In this document: one piece after another, positions 9,001-17,455 of the stretch
Layout of the letters: every line of letters begins with the position of its first letter
Numbering within the stretch: the stretch's first letter is position 1
NCBI RefSeq assembly: GCF_009002475.1
Contig: NZ_AP019860.1
Span: forward strand, 2,418,001 to 2,482,000
Length of the DNA stretch: 64,000 nucleotides
Direction: 5' to 3'
From: Candidatus Uabimicrobium amorphum
GTDB lineage: Bacteria; Planctomycetota; Uabimicrobiia; Uabimicrobiales; Uabimicrobiaceae
Notes under the pieces: model-generated
What the model was told of the DNA's origin: nothing
Database searches by the model: none
Seen by the model: the letters and a program-made list of their open reading frames with translations, nothing else
Position numbers and translations under genes: made by a program

Positions 9001-10579
9001 TCTTGTCAATGGTGAAGCTTTTGATATAAAAAACGTCCTTGCACCAGGGGAGTACGCGATTACTTTGCGAAAAAAAGGTTATGAAGATCTTGCCTTTGAC
9101 ATCAAAGTGCCCGCAGGTACATCCGCTTTTGCCATAAAAAAGACCATGGTCACAAAACCGCGTCAAGTAAGTGTAAAAGTGACGAGTGATTTTGTTTCGG
9201 AAGAATTTCAACCCGAATTGTTGACTCTTGCGGAACGCGATATAGTCCCCGAAGAAAGTTTTAAACCTGGCGTTTACGAAATGGCGATTTATCATCCTGG
9301 TTATACAGAAATACGTGAAAAAATCACCGTGGAACCCGGCGAAGACATCCTGCAATTGACACGACACTTACATCCTTCTCGTCGCCGTTTAGAAGTCAAC
9401 GTGACTTATGATGTAAAACCTTCTGAAAAATTAGCGCCGCATAAGATTAGCTTGCGCAACTTGAGTGATACAGAATTCCGTAGCATAAAAGAAGGTGATA
9501 TGATTTATCCTGGGGAATATAAGGTCGAAATTGAAAAAGAAGCTTACACTTTATACCAAGGACGTATAGTTGTTGAGCCAGGTGAAAAGCCTTATGTGCT
9601 CTCTACAGAATTAGTGGCGAAGCACGTACAAATTCTCATGGACATAAAATATGACGTGACTCCAGGAGACGAGGCCATCGCTCTTGGTAGTTCCAAATTG
9701 ACATTCATCGATAGCAACGATATAGGACGTAGTGTCGAACACGGAAATCGCATTCGACCCGGCTCTCAGAAATTGGAAATCAACCAACCTGGCTATGAAT
9801 ATAGAGAACATCGCAAAAAGATTAACATCGAGCCGAGCGAAGAGCCCTTCTGGATACGCGAAACTCTATACGCAAAACCAAGACCTTTGTCCTTTAGTAT
9901 TTTCGATCCGCAAACCAAACAATTAATACCAGCGACAGAAGTTATTATAAATGGTGAAGTTGCGGCTCCTCAGGCGAAATTCACGCCTGGAATCAAGTAC
10001 AATCTCGTGGTAAAATTCAAAAAGTTCAAGACGGTGAATCGCACCATCACCATAGAACCTGGAGAAGGTCCGTACCTTACAAAAGTTGATCTCATTGCAT
10101 ACAAAAAATATACAATGAGAGTGGGAAAAATTTATACCAACATGATTCGCGACAGTGTCAAATTCCCGCTAGAAATTTTTGTTGATGGGAAACAGCTCGA
10201 CCGACATCACATACAACCAGGGGACGGATTTAACCTGATCAATTATGATTTTTTTGCTGCGAAAAATTTAAAATCTATTCGCGTTGTTTGCGGTTATTAC
10301 TACGATGACTCTACAGCAAGAAAGAGGTTTGATTTTAAAGACTTGAAAAAAATCGACATCGATCGCTTAGAAGAACACTTGTTAGAAATAGCCAAGAGTA
10401 GCCAACGAAATACACTGCGTTGTGTGACACGTCTTCTAAAGAATCGTCAAGATAAGTATAAGATAATGTCGCTCTCTAGAGAAAGTCGCCAAAGAATTGC
10501 AAATCTACTGCGCGATTTAACTTTAAACGTAGAAGAACAAAAAATGAGAAGAAAAGTTCTTCGCGCATTGCAAAAGTAG
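6077..10579 (+). CDS. Giant exported protein: C2-like domain, coiled coil, 14 PEGA-like repeats
   Basis: ATG 6077 (AAGG about 9 bases upstream) gives 1500 residues; an in-frame TTG at 6062 is less likely. A signal peptide (MYKYIFIILAMLLLSNTVLC) is followed by a C2-like beta-sandwich at about 20-145 with KPDIILSIYVW, ISVLPGQKIKLEVLDKD and LIGSTEI. A coiled coil (about 150-205) follows, then about 14 tandem modules of 75-90 residues. Each module carries the core KPGxYxLxIxKxGYxPI...I.IxPxE...I.K.L...R, for example KPGEYTLTLNKVGYYPIEKV and KPGVHSLVIRKPGFHSISDE. This is the PEGA surface-repeat pattern (PG...GY). The last ~130 residues are a helical, basic tail. No anchor or sorting signal was recognised. 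It is probably a long extracellular or periplasmic fibre or adhesin. Function is not assignable. Confidence 0.8.
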   Translation: MYKYIFIILAMLLLSNTVLCENYVYISHLEVEEKNSKNKHWDSFYGKPDIILSIYVWQNSKWLSLYESPKFQNTCHIKETIVTEISVLPGQKIKLEVLDKDLKKSDLIGSTEIVVGEEDVSGDAQSVSFGRVKNLAYLTLPYKNQSQKDSYNKNQRKVLRQQKNKIAEQQKIIAAYEKNVSELKTLVEKYKEANAKAATKAAAKGRYTSWKISSDFDISPNPNPDEIDISVNVRKKGYKAVEDLERSLATKKLETEIRIFLETLPRQVIANISADNTLRTITPDVISLSRILDGTEQESVEVATKAPFKEYKPGRYFLRIYKSGYKPIEEQITIFPDDKHYVIKKEMVSLRRTLVIDTDDDYQGNKIKPDVISLDRQNIDEGHKVKPGEYTLTLNKVGYYPIEKVINVNPSGKAFIVKGQFNAKPREVQFKIFGVQESKNIKVTIGDLAVQSGDSVPPKKLYTFKVECKGFVTHMFERAIAPSDDPYIFNATLKPKKRRVILHLTAEFPKGVNLAPLDAKTIGGETLQEDTEVAAGTHELFLAKTGYQSIREMVDVEVSEKPFMITRIMKPKKRMFILDLKYDVVADDLDFSKTVRLEGKTIAFDKVVTNNDLIAPEHYQLKIFADGYEPLSEAITIHPAETPFRITKKLIALPRQVIFRITSDYNTTTNVQDCEIVVDGMPVQNITAIKPGVHSLVIRKPGFHSISDEIQISAGTSNVVIEKQLRSIPRVVKVTLVDNENGKEITPDSITLDEVKVTGTAPFKPKKYHMIIEAEGYATISEDINIEPGVNNYEIKRFPNSSKRLVLAEIKGDYNDDLLSPQQLTLNGVDIVPGTSKVRPGGHNLSIYVPGYEQLNTRLSISPSQHSYTIKKTLISKKRKLAFDISSSLNPQMKIVPTKVLFNILEVRESEEVKPDRYHVQIEKQGYESVIQMVEIEPAEDIYTLKVTMTPRARHLNLQVDSDYQPGVTTDVDEVLVNGEAFDIKNVLAPGEYAITLRKKGYEDLAFDIKVPAGTSAFAIKKTMVTKPRQVSVKVTSDFVSEEFQPELLTLAERDIVPEESFKPGVYEMAIYHPGYTEIREKITVEPGEDILQLTRHLHPSRRRLEVNVTYDVKPSEKLAPHKISLRNLSDTEFRSIKEGDMIYPGEYKVEIEKEAYTLYQGRIVVEPGEKPYVLSTELVAKHVQILMDIKYDVTPGDEAIALGSSKLTFIDSNDIGRSVEHGNRIRPGSQKLEINQPGYEYREHRKKINIEPSEEPFWIRETLYAKPRPLSFSIFDPQTKQLIPATEVIINGEVAAPQAKFTPGIKYNLVVKFKKFKTVNRTITIEPGEGPYLTKVDLIAYKKYTMRVGKIYTNMIRDSVKFPLEIFVDGKQLDRHHIQPGDGFNLINYDFFAAKNLKSIRVVCGYYYDDSTARKRFDFKDLKKIDIDRLEEHLLEIAKSSQRNTLRCVTRLLKNRQDKYKIMSLSRESRQRIANLLRDLTLNVEEQKMRRKVLRALQK

Positions 10580-10580
10580 C

Positions 10581-10703
10581 TAGTGCTGTCATCAATTAAA
10601 GAGATATTTCTTTTACTGTGTCATCCCGCACTTGATGCGGGATGACACTAAGTATATATTTTTTCTACATTTAGTGCGTTTAGCTAATTGATGACACGCC
10701 CTA
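10581..10703. repeat. MITE-like element with TGTCATCAATTA ends
   Basis: The 123-bp unit begins TAGTGCTGTCATCAATTA and ends TAATTGATGACACGCCCTA, near-perfect terminal inverted repeats. Inside is a perfect 13-bp hairpin (10618-10648, GTGTCATCCCGCA / TGCGGGATGACAC, loop CTTGA). It begins one base after the stop of the PEGA gene. Its right-end CTA is, on the minus strand, the TAG stop of the hydrolase. The internal hairpin could act as a terminator between these convergent genes. A longer copy lies at 57392-57859. Confidence 0.75.
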
Positions 10704-11639
10704 ACTCAAAAAATCGACAATCCACTTAAAAACTTCATCGCGGGTATGATCTTTTTCTTCTAGTAAGTTGTGCTTTCCTTCATTGTATATCTTTAAAGTA
10801 CACTCTGTCACTTTTTCGCTATATTTTCGTTGGCGACCAGGTTTCAGGACCTCATCTTTTGCCGCTTGTATTAAAAGCACCGGAACGTTTGCTTTTGCAT
10901 AATTTTCCATAAAACGCGAAGCTTTGACTATTTTGCCAACCCATCCAAAACTAATTCCCGTAATGCATGTTTGAGGGTACTCTGTGAATACCTTGGTATT
11001 GATGTCAAAGCGCTCCCGGCAACTCGTGGCGCGATTTGTCGTAAAGTGCTCGGAGGAGAAAAACTTCGGCCCAGGTAATTTGCGTTTTCCTAAACCAAGA
11101 ATCTGTGCGAAACTTGTTGCGGCTCTTGCAATTTCTTCTGGTAGCGGGAAAGTATTCACCTGCATGGCGGGTACGGATAGAATAACTTTGGAAAAAGGAT
11201 GCTGGTGTTGTGCGATATAATTTGCACTGATAAGTCCTCCGAGACTGTTTCCCAACAGGTATCGTGTCGTATTGCCCACGTGCGGATATTGTTTGTGCAC
11301 TTCATCAACAAATTGCGCTAAGTCAGCAACATAATGGGCAAAATCTTTGACATAGACGATGTCACTGCGTGGAATGATACGCCCTGATGCTCCTTGGCTA
11401 CGGTGGTCAACGACGAAAATATTAAAACCTAGCTGTGCAAAATCATAGGCGAATTCAACATATTTGTAAGCCGGTTCTACTACTCCTGGAGCGATAAATA
11501 TTGACTTGTCATGACCGTTGTCAAAAGCAATATAGCAAATCTCTACACCATCTTCTCCGGTAAAAGAATGCTTGGGAGCGTTATCAATCATTGGTTTTAA
11601 AACGGTGTCCCAATTGGGAGGTATGTCTTTCTGACGCAT
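10701..11639 (-). CDS. Alpha/beta hydrolase, lysophospholipase/monoacylglycerol lipase type
   Basis: 312 residues from ATG 11639, which has AGGAAAGAG just upstream; ATG 11681 would add 14 residues but lacks a ribosome site. The family signs are DHRSQGASGR (oxyanion/cap region), the nucleophile elbow GNSLGG (usual form GHSMGG), the acid in AAKDEV and the catalytic His in GKHNLLEE. These match PldB-like Hydrolase_4 enzymes that cleave acyl esters of lysophospholipids or monoacylglycerols. There is no signal peptide, so it is probably cytoplasmic. Its stop codon lies inside the terminal repeat of the MITE-like element. The exact substrate is unknown. Confidence 0.85.
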   Translation of the reverse strand: MRQKDIPPNWDTVLKPMIDNAPKHSFTGEDGVEICYIAFDNGHDKSIFIAPGVVEPAYKYVEFAYDFAQLGFNIFVVDHRSQGASGRIIPRSDIVYVKDFAHYVADLAQFVDEVHKQYPHVGNTTRYLLGNSLGGLISANYIAQHQHPFSKVILSVPAMQVNTFPLPEEIARAATSFAQILGLGKRKLPGPKFFSSEHFTTNRATSCRERFDINTKVFTEYPQTCITGISFGWVGKIVKASRFMENYAKANVPVLLIQAAKDEVLKPGRQRKYSEKVTECTLKIYNEGKHNLLEEKDHTRDEVFKWIVDFLS

Positions 11640-11743
11640 GGTTTTCTCTTTCCTATTCTGCCAATGTTTATTTGTAGCCATTTGTGGTAGAGCGTTATAT
11701 AATCTTTACATGTAAATAGTAATTTTTATGGAAGGGAATTGCA

Positions 11744-12328
11744 ATGCTTAATAAGAAGCAATATTTCGTTCGCGAGCATGTCGGAATGTTCAAACTATCG
11801 AATGCCTACGATATACTCGACCCAGATACACAACAACAGCTCGGGATTGCCAAAGAAGAAATCAGTGGTGGCTTGCATTTTTTGCGTTTCTTTGTCAATA
11901 AACAGTTATTACCAACAACAGTGAACGTTTACGAGGGAACCGAGTCTAATCCAAGCAAAATGATATTTTCCATCAAAAAAGGTTTCGCGTTCTTTTCATC
12001 AAAAGTAGACGTTATTGGTCGAAATGGCCAAACGCTGGGCTGGTTTAAAAGCAAAGTATTCTCTTTAGGAGGAGCTTTCCGTGTATTCGATGATATGGGC
12101 ACAGAGATTGCCCTTGTTAAAGGAGACTGGAAAGGCTGGAATTTTAAGTTTTTATTCGGCGACGAACAAATAGGCAGTGTGAGCAAAAAATGGAGTGGTG
12201 TGGGAAAAGAACTCTTTACCACCGCTGACAATTACATGATTTCACTAGAGGGTGAAGTGAACGAAGCGCATGCAACCTTACTTTTGGCAGCAGGTCTATC
12301 TATTGATATTGTCTATAAAGAACGCTAA
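11744..12328 (+). CDS. Phospholipid scramblase-related / LURP-one-like protein
   Basis: 194 residues with no signal peptide. The pattern of short beta strands with KVDVIGRNGQTLGWFKSK, AFRVFDDMGTEIALVKGDWK and IGSVSKKWSGVGKELFTTAD matches the Tubby-like scramblase/LURP-one (DUF567) fold, where 'W.G..rE.fT.aD.y' is diagnostic. The family binds membranes or acts as a cytoplasmic beta-barrel around a central helix; bacterial roles are not established. GGAAGGGAA lies about 9 bases before the start. A large hairpin follows the stop. The neighbouring hydrolase and SRPBCC protein also suggest lipid-related functions, but this is only context. Confidence 0.75.
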   Translation: MLNKKQYFVREHVGMFKLSNAYDILDPDTQQQLGIAKEEISGGLHFLRFFVNKQLLPTTVNVYEGTESNPSKMIFSIKKGFAFFSSKVDVIGRNGQTLGWFKSKVFSLGGAFRVFDDMGTEIALVKGDWKGWNFKFLFGDEQIGSVSKKWSGVGKELFTTADNYMISLEGEVNEAHATLLLAAGLSIDIVYKER

Positions 12329-12362
12329 AATACCTTTACATTCAAGTGTTGCATCGAACTTT

Positions 12363-12403
12363 CGTGACCGTGATCGTAACCGATTTTATCGGTCAAGGTC
12401 ACG
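12363..12403. terminator. Interrupted long hairpin after the scramblase-like gene
   Basis: CGTGACC (12363-12369) pairs with GGTCACG (12397-12403), and the inner ACCGAT (12379-12384) pairs with ATCGGT (12388-12393). An alternative pairing ATCGTAA/TTACGAT (12373-12379/12411-12417) also exists. There is no long T-run, so it may be a palindromic repeat rather than a classical terminator. Confidence 0.45.
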
Positions 12404-12431
12404 GCGACGATTACGATTTCCGTACTTCATG

Positions 12432-12502
12432 CTGGAATCCCCAGGTTGTCATTTCCAAGTCTACTTTATGTTGTGGATTCCTGCTTTCGCAGGAATGACA
12501 CC
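12432..12502. repeat. Partial copy of the ~86-bp GGTGTCAT repeat
   Basis: The right half (TGGATTCCTG, a CTTTCG loop, then CAGGAATGACACC) is nearly identical to the copies at 32163-32248 and 57664-57748. The left half is degraded (TGGAATCCCCAGGTTGTCAT). It lies directly upstream of the SRPBCC gene. Confidence 0.65.
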
Positions 12503-12520
12503 TCGTAGAAAGAGGGATAT

Positions 12521-12964
12521 ATGAAATTAGAATTTCAATCACAATTAAATGATAGTGCCGCAACATTGTGGAATTGGATTATTTCGCGGCGTGGCATTAA
12601 CAATGAATTGTCACCCTTAATGTACATGACCAGTTTAGATGCTCTGGCAACGATTACTGAAGACAATTTTACCTCTGGCAAAGTAATCGCCGATAGTTGG
12701 ATCTTACTTTTTGGATTTTTACCCATAGACCGTTTGCGAATCACACCTGTAGAAGTTGTCGAAGGTGCGTATTTTATTGAAGAATCACCCATGTTCACCA
12801 TGAAGCGTTGGCGCCATGAACGCTATGTTATACCACGAGAAAACAAATGCGAAGTAAAAGATGTTCTTACCTTCGAACCATATTTTTTTTCGCCGTTTGT
12901 TACTTTCTTCATCAAAATGCTATTCAAAAATCGCCACCGAAAATTACGCAAACGATTCTCTTAG
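12521..12964 (+). CDS. SRPBCC (START/Bet v1-fold) domain protein
   Basis: 147 residues, no signal peptide. MKLEFQSQLNDSAATLWNWI is the opening strand and helix of ligand-binding SRPBCC proteins, followed by regularly spaced strands (GKVIADSWILLFGFLPIDRL, YFIEESPMFTMKRWRHERYV, CEVKDVLTFEPY) and a C-terminal helix. These folds enclose a hydrophobic ligand. GAGGGATAT precedes the ATG, partly supplied by sequence flanking the repeat. The cargo cannot be told. The fold call is moderate. Confidence 0.65.
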   Translation: MKLEFQSQLNDSAATLWNWIISRRGINNELSPLMYMTSLDALATITEDNFTSGKVIADSWILLFGFLPIDRLRITPVEVVEGAYFIEESPMFTMKRWRHERYVIPRENKCEVKDVLTFEPYFFSPFVTFFIKMLFKNRHRKLRKRFS

Positions 12965-13010
12965 AACACTTGCGTTCAATATCTCATAATGTGTACAAAA
13001 GGAAAATTTC

Positions 13011-16000
13011 ATGGACAGAGAAAGCATCAAGAAACTATGGGAAGAGTCGGTTCTTCACAACAAATCGGAAAATTGTGATCCCGGAAAAACCTACAAAAGT
13101 GCACATATTAGTATTGCGAGCATTGGCTTACCTGCACCTATACAGCAAACTATCGAATCGTCTCCACCTATACAACAAACCATCGAATCGTCTTATAACA
13201 TTGCAGAGGATAACGCCACTGCCAACGAAGTATCTACACCACAGGATTACGAATTGGCCGATGAGATTTCTCGTGGAGGTATGGGAATTGTCTACAAAGG
13301 TAAACAGGTAAAACTACAACGCGAAATTGCCATAAAAAAAATTAAAGGCGAAAGCAATGCCGCCACCACAGCAAAGTTTATTTCTGAATCCCTGGTTACC
13401 GCTTACCTGGACCACCCCAACATTGTTCCCGTGTACGATTTAAGCAAAACGTCTCGTGAAGAAATATTCCTTGCAATGAAACTCGTTCGCGGTACGGAAT
13501 GGAAAAGTTTTATTGAGCCTCGCGACCAAAATCAACAACTACTTGCGCATAAGTATAACGAAGAAGCACACCTACGTATTTTACTAAATGTTTGTAATGC
13601 CTTATCCTATGCTCATAGCAAAGGCATTGTACACTGCGACATTAAACCGTCGAACGTCATGGTCGGTGAATTTGGCGAAGTTCTGGTCATGGACTGGGGG
13701 ATTGCCGTCAATATCTCCGACACAAATCCCGGAGTAAGAGGGTTAAGTAGAGAGTCGATCAAGACGCCTTTAGGGACGCCAAACTACATGCCTTGGGAAC
13801 TTGCCGAAGGTTGTGGAGAAAACATCGGTGAATGGACAGATGTGTATTTGTTGGGCGCTACATTGTATCACATTTTGATGAAGAAGCCACCGCATGGTGG
13901 CGGAATGGTTTCGTCATTGTTTGCTGCGGTGACGGGAAAACTCCCTGAATTTGAGGCTCATATCCCCAAAGAACTCCAGACAATTTGCCACAAAGCTATG
14001 GCAAAAAAAATTAACGAACGCTACCAAAGTGTTGCCGATTTCCAAAACAGTATACAGAATTATCTACAGCACAAGGAAAGTATCATCATTGCCGCTAAAG
14101 CACAAAAAATGCTCGATAACTACCATGGCAAATCGTCCAACAAACTCTATCATAATTTTTCGCAAGCCATTGCTGGTTTTGAACAAGCTTTACAGCTATG
14201 GGAGGAAAATGGCGATGCACAGCGCGGTTTACAAGAAACACGTATTGCCTACGCAAATACGGCGCTTTCCTACGAAGATTTTGGTTTAGCAGATTCACAG
14301 CTTGCCTATGTCAGCGAAAACAAAAGTCGTGACTTAAAGAAAAAAATTGCCCATGCACGACAACGAAAATTACGCGCTGTACGCACCACACAATATTTGC
14401 GTTACGCGGTGGTTGCCGCGACAATAATTATTATTGTTGGACTTAGCATCGGATTTTTATTCGTTCGCAACACCCAACGCAAAACGCAACAACAAAAAAA
14501 TGCTGCTTTTTTACAACTTGCAAAAATTGCCACAAGGAAATCACAGCAGGCATATCGCGAAGTATCACAACAAATCATCGCACAATATCCACCTTTGCAA
14601 CAAATAGAACATGGCTATGATCAGTGTGGCGTATATGCCCAACAAAGTTTACAGTTTCTACAACAAATAAAAGCTATCGCACCACAGCAAAAAACGCAAA
14701 TAGCAAAGCTACAAAAACAATCACGTGGTATGTTACACTTATCAATGAAACGTCCATTTAGCCCGGCTTTGTGGAAAGTACATGCTGCTAATGTAGGAAA
14801 AATAGGCGCCATAGAATTTAGCCATGATGCACAACACATTGCCTGTGCGGGAAAAGACGGTGCTATACGTATATACAGTACGCTCACCGGTGAGGAATTA
14901 CAAATATTTCGCGGACATCGCTCAACAGTAAACTCTATAAAATATAGTGAAAATGGCAAATACCTCGCCTCCGCTTCAACCGATAAAACTATTCGTGTGT
15001 GGAATGTTACTTCGGGTGAACAGGTGTGTATTTTTCGTGGATATCGCGTACACAGCGTTGCTTTTAGTATTGATAACCGCTATGTCATATCAGGTTCTGC
15101 GGACAAAACCATTTGCGTATGGAATATTGCCAAGGGCAGAGAAGAATTTATTTTTCGCGGACACACTTCTACAGTAAACGCCATCGCGGTTTGTGGTACA
15201 TTTGTTGTTTCTGGATCAAAGGACAAAAGCATTCGCGTGTGGAATATACAAACAAAACAGCAAGTATTGGCACTACACGGTCACGAGCAAGCTGTCAATT
15301 GTGTATGTGTTTCGCCAAACTACATCATTTCTGGTTCCGCAGATCGTACACTGCGCTTGTGGGATTTGCACACCGGAAAACAATTGTTTACAGCAAAATT
15401 AGACACCGCGATAACTGCTTTGGATTACCATCCCCAGCAAAAGATCGTCGTTTGTGCACAAGGCCGACAAATTGAGCTATGGAATATCAAAACGCAACAA
15501 CGTTTGGCAGTTTTTTCTGGTCACTATGGCAAAGTGATGTCTTTGGACTTCAGTAGCGACGGTAAGTACCTCGTTTCGGCATCTCATGATAAAACCGTCC
15601 GTTTGTGGGATATTGCCACACATAAACAACACTCTTGTTGGCAAGGACATACAGCAGATATTTATTCCATCGTTTTCAGTGGCGATGGCAAATACCTCGC
15701 TTCGTGTTCTAGAGATACCAGCATTCGTTTGTGGAACGCAAAAACCGGAAACGAGCAAGGTGCTCTAGAAGGGCACAGCGCCGCAGTGACTGCCATCAAA
15801 TTTAGCAATGATAGTCGTTATATGGTTTCTACGGGAAAAGACAAAACCATTCGCTTATGGGATGTTGCTTCGCAAACGAACGTTTCCACTTTTGGCCCCT
15901 TTTCTAAATTAGTAAACGCCATTGCGTTTCATAGAGGTAATATTCTCTGTGCTTTTGGGAAAGAAATCAAAGTACTTGATGTAAAGAGTAAGCAGTTGTC

Positions 16001-17438
16001 GCTGTGGAAAAAGTACGACAAGTCCATTTATCAAATGGATTTAAACGCAACGCAACTGTTCGTTATTTCTCATCAACTTGTCGAAATCATCGATCTAAAA
16101 ACTACGCAGAAAGTCGCAATGTTACCACACTCTCGGCCTGTATTTTGCGCTAAATTTAGCACAAGCGGACAATACATTGTCTCAGGTACTTCCGACAAAA
16201 AAATTTACCTGTGGGACATAAAAACACAAAAACAATTAGGTACCTTTTCTGGACACACTTCTCAGGTGAATGCTGTCGATATCACCCGAGACAATCGGTT
16301 TATCATATCGACTTCTAACGACAAAACTCTACGCATGTGGAAAGTTGATAATCGACGACAAATCCTACATATAAAACTGTTCACCCCAGGTGAGAGTTGT
16401 CTGTTTCATCCCGAGTACAGCAAGGTTGCTTTCATTAGTGACAGTAATCGCACCATTGAATTGTGGGATGTATCACTCATAACGGCCCGTCCTCTCCTAA
16501 AAACGTCACAACCACTCACGGCACTAGAGATAAATCGCGATATGCTGGCCTTCTCTAACGGAAAAACAACAACACTGCACAATAGCAAATCGAATCAAAC
16601 CACGCACCTTCGAAAAAGCGGTACGGTTTTGGCATTTAGTTGTGACGGAAAGCATGTTCTTTGTAGTGGCAAAAAGCATGAGTTGTATAAATATGATGTG
16701 AACAGTAAAAAGATTGTGGCAACGATGAAAGGTCACCTCTCACCTGTATGGGACGCCGTATTTAGTGACGATAACAAATATATTGCTTCTGTAGGAAGAG
16801 ACAAAATAGTTTATCTATGGAATACCACAGCAAAACCGACAAAGTCTTTTCATGGACATACAAATACAATTACAAGTGTTGATTTTAGTAGCGATGGTAA
16901 ACGAATCGCTTCTGGCTCAAAAGACAGGACCGTTCGCTTGTGGAGTGTAAAAGACCAAAAGCCACTAGCTACTTTTACTAGCGACTTCGAAGTCTATTCA
17001 GTGAATTTTTCTCCCAATGATCAACTGTTGGCCATTGGCTCAAATAGAAACATCTATCTATGGAATCCCCACACAAATCACAGCACAACATTCACGTCAA
17101 ACAAACGAGACATACGCAGCTGTCAATTCACACAAGATGGTCAACATTTGGTGTGTAGCTTTGCGGAAGGTATAGAAATTTGGGACATCGCGACTTTACA
17201 ACAACTTCCTGTACCACAATTACACAACGCGCAAATCGCACGTTTAAATCAAAATGGTATATTGTACTACTCAACACAGGAAGCTGTTTATAGGTGGAAC
17301 GCATTTGCAAAATATACCATCTCGCAAATGCGCTCTGCGGAACAACATTTTCTTAGCGATTATACAGTGCAAAACGATATGTCTCTCACGAAAACGACCC
17401 ACAAGCGTCTATGGAGTTTTCTGCGACAATCGCCGTGA
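13011..17438 (+). CDS. Membrane Ser/Thr kinase with ~21 WD40 repeats
   Basis: 1475 residues. The N-terminus holds a short duplication (PIQQTIESS twice). The kinase domain (about 80-352) has SRGGMGIVYKG (87-97), K109, HCDIKPSN (208-215), MDWG (227-230) and PWEL in place of APE. DWG for DFG is common in planctomycete kinases. A helical region leads to one membrane segment (about 463-486) and a periplasmic coiled coil (490-570). From about 590 come WD40 units ending in [LV]W[DN]; I count 21, enough for three seven-bladed propellers. The sensor would thus be periplasmic or external and the kinase cytoplasmic. AAGGAAAATTTC precedes the ATG. Propeller ligands are unknown. Confidence 0.92.
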   Translation: MDRESIKKLWEESVLHNKSENCDPGKTYKSAHISIASIGLPAPIQQTIESSPPIQQTIESSYNIAEDNATANEVSTPQDYELADEISRGGMGIVYKGKQVKLQREIAIKKIKGESNAATTAKFISESLVTAYLDHPNIVPVYDLSKTSREEIFLAMKLVRGTEWKSFIEPRDQNQQLLAHKYNEEAHLRILLNVCNALSYAHSKGIVHCDIKPSNVMVGEFGEVLVMDWGIAVNISDTNPGVRGLSRESIKTPLGTPNYMPWELAEGCGENIGEWTDVYLLGATLYHILMKKPPHGGGMVSSLFAAVTGKLPEFEAHIPKELQTICHKAMAKKINERYQSVADFQNSIQNYLQHKESIIIAAKAQKMLDNYHGKSSNKLYHNFSQAIAGFEQALQLWEENGDAQRGLQETRIAYANTALSYEDFGLADSQLAYVSENKSRDLKKKIAHARQRKLRAVRTTQYLRYAVVAATIIIIVGLSIGFLFVRNTQRKTQQQKNAAFLQLAKIATRKSQQAYREVSQQIIAQYPPLQQIEHGYDQCGVYAQQSLQFLQQIKAIAPQQKTQIAKLQKQSRGMLHLSMKRPFSPALWKVHAANVGKIGAIEFSHDAQHIACAGKDGAIRIYSTLTGEELQIFRGHRSTVNSIKYSENGKYLASASTDKTIRVWNVTSGEQVCIFRGYRVHSVAFSIDNRYVISGSADKTICVWNIAKGREEFIFRGHTSTVNAIAVCGTFVVSGSKDKSIRVWNIQTKQQVLALHGHEQAVNCVCVSPNYIISGSADRTLRLWDLHTGKQLFTAKLDTAITALDYHPQQKIVVCAQGRQIELWNIKTQQRLAVFSGHYGKVMSLDFSSDGKYLVSASHDKTVRLWDIATHKQHSCWQGHTADIYSIVFSGDGKYLASCSRDTSIRLWNAKTGNEQGALEGHSAAVTAIKFSNDSRYMVSTGKDKTIRLWDVASQTNVSTFGPFSKLVNAIAFHRGNILCAFGKEIKVLDVKSKQLSLWKKYDKSIYQMDLNATQLFVISHQLVEIIDLKTTQKVAMLPHSRPVFCAKFSTSGQYIVSGTSDKKIYLWDIKTQKQLGTFSGHTSQVNAVDITRDNRFIISTSNDKTLRMWKVDNRRQILHIKLFTPGESCLFHPEYSKVAFISDSNRTIELWDVSLITARPLLKTSQPLTALEINRDMLAFSNGKTTTLHNSKSNQTTHLRKSGTVLAFSCDGKHVLCSGKKHELYKYDVNSKKIVATMKGHLSPVWDAVFSDDNKYIASVGRDKIVYLWNTTAKPTKSFHGHTNTITSVDFSSDGKRIASGSKDRTVRLWSVKDQKPLATFTSDFEVYSVNFSPNDQLLAIGSNRNIYLWNPHTNHSTTFTSNKRDIRSCQFTQDGQHLVCSFAEGIEIWDIATLQQLPVPQLHNAQIARLNQNGILYYSTQEAVYRWNAFAKYTISQMRSAEQHFLSDYTVQNDMSLTKTTHKRLWSFLRQSP

Positions 17439-17455
17439 TCTTCCACAACGAACAA

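Noticed and set aside
8942..9367. Minus-strand frame of 141 codons within the PEGA-repeat gene
   Set aside because: Antisense shadow of a repetitive gene; composition not protein-like.
12270..12524. Frame of 84 codons running through the 12363 hairpin and the repeat at 12432
   Set aside because: Its sequence is translated repeat DNA overlapping the end of the scramblase-like gene; not a gene.
12847..13311. Frame of 154 codons spanning the SRPBCC gene end and kinase start
   Set aside because: Overlaps two better-supported genes in another frame.
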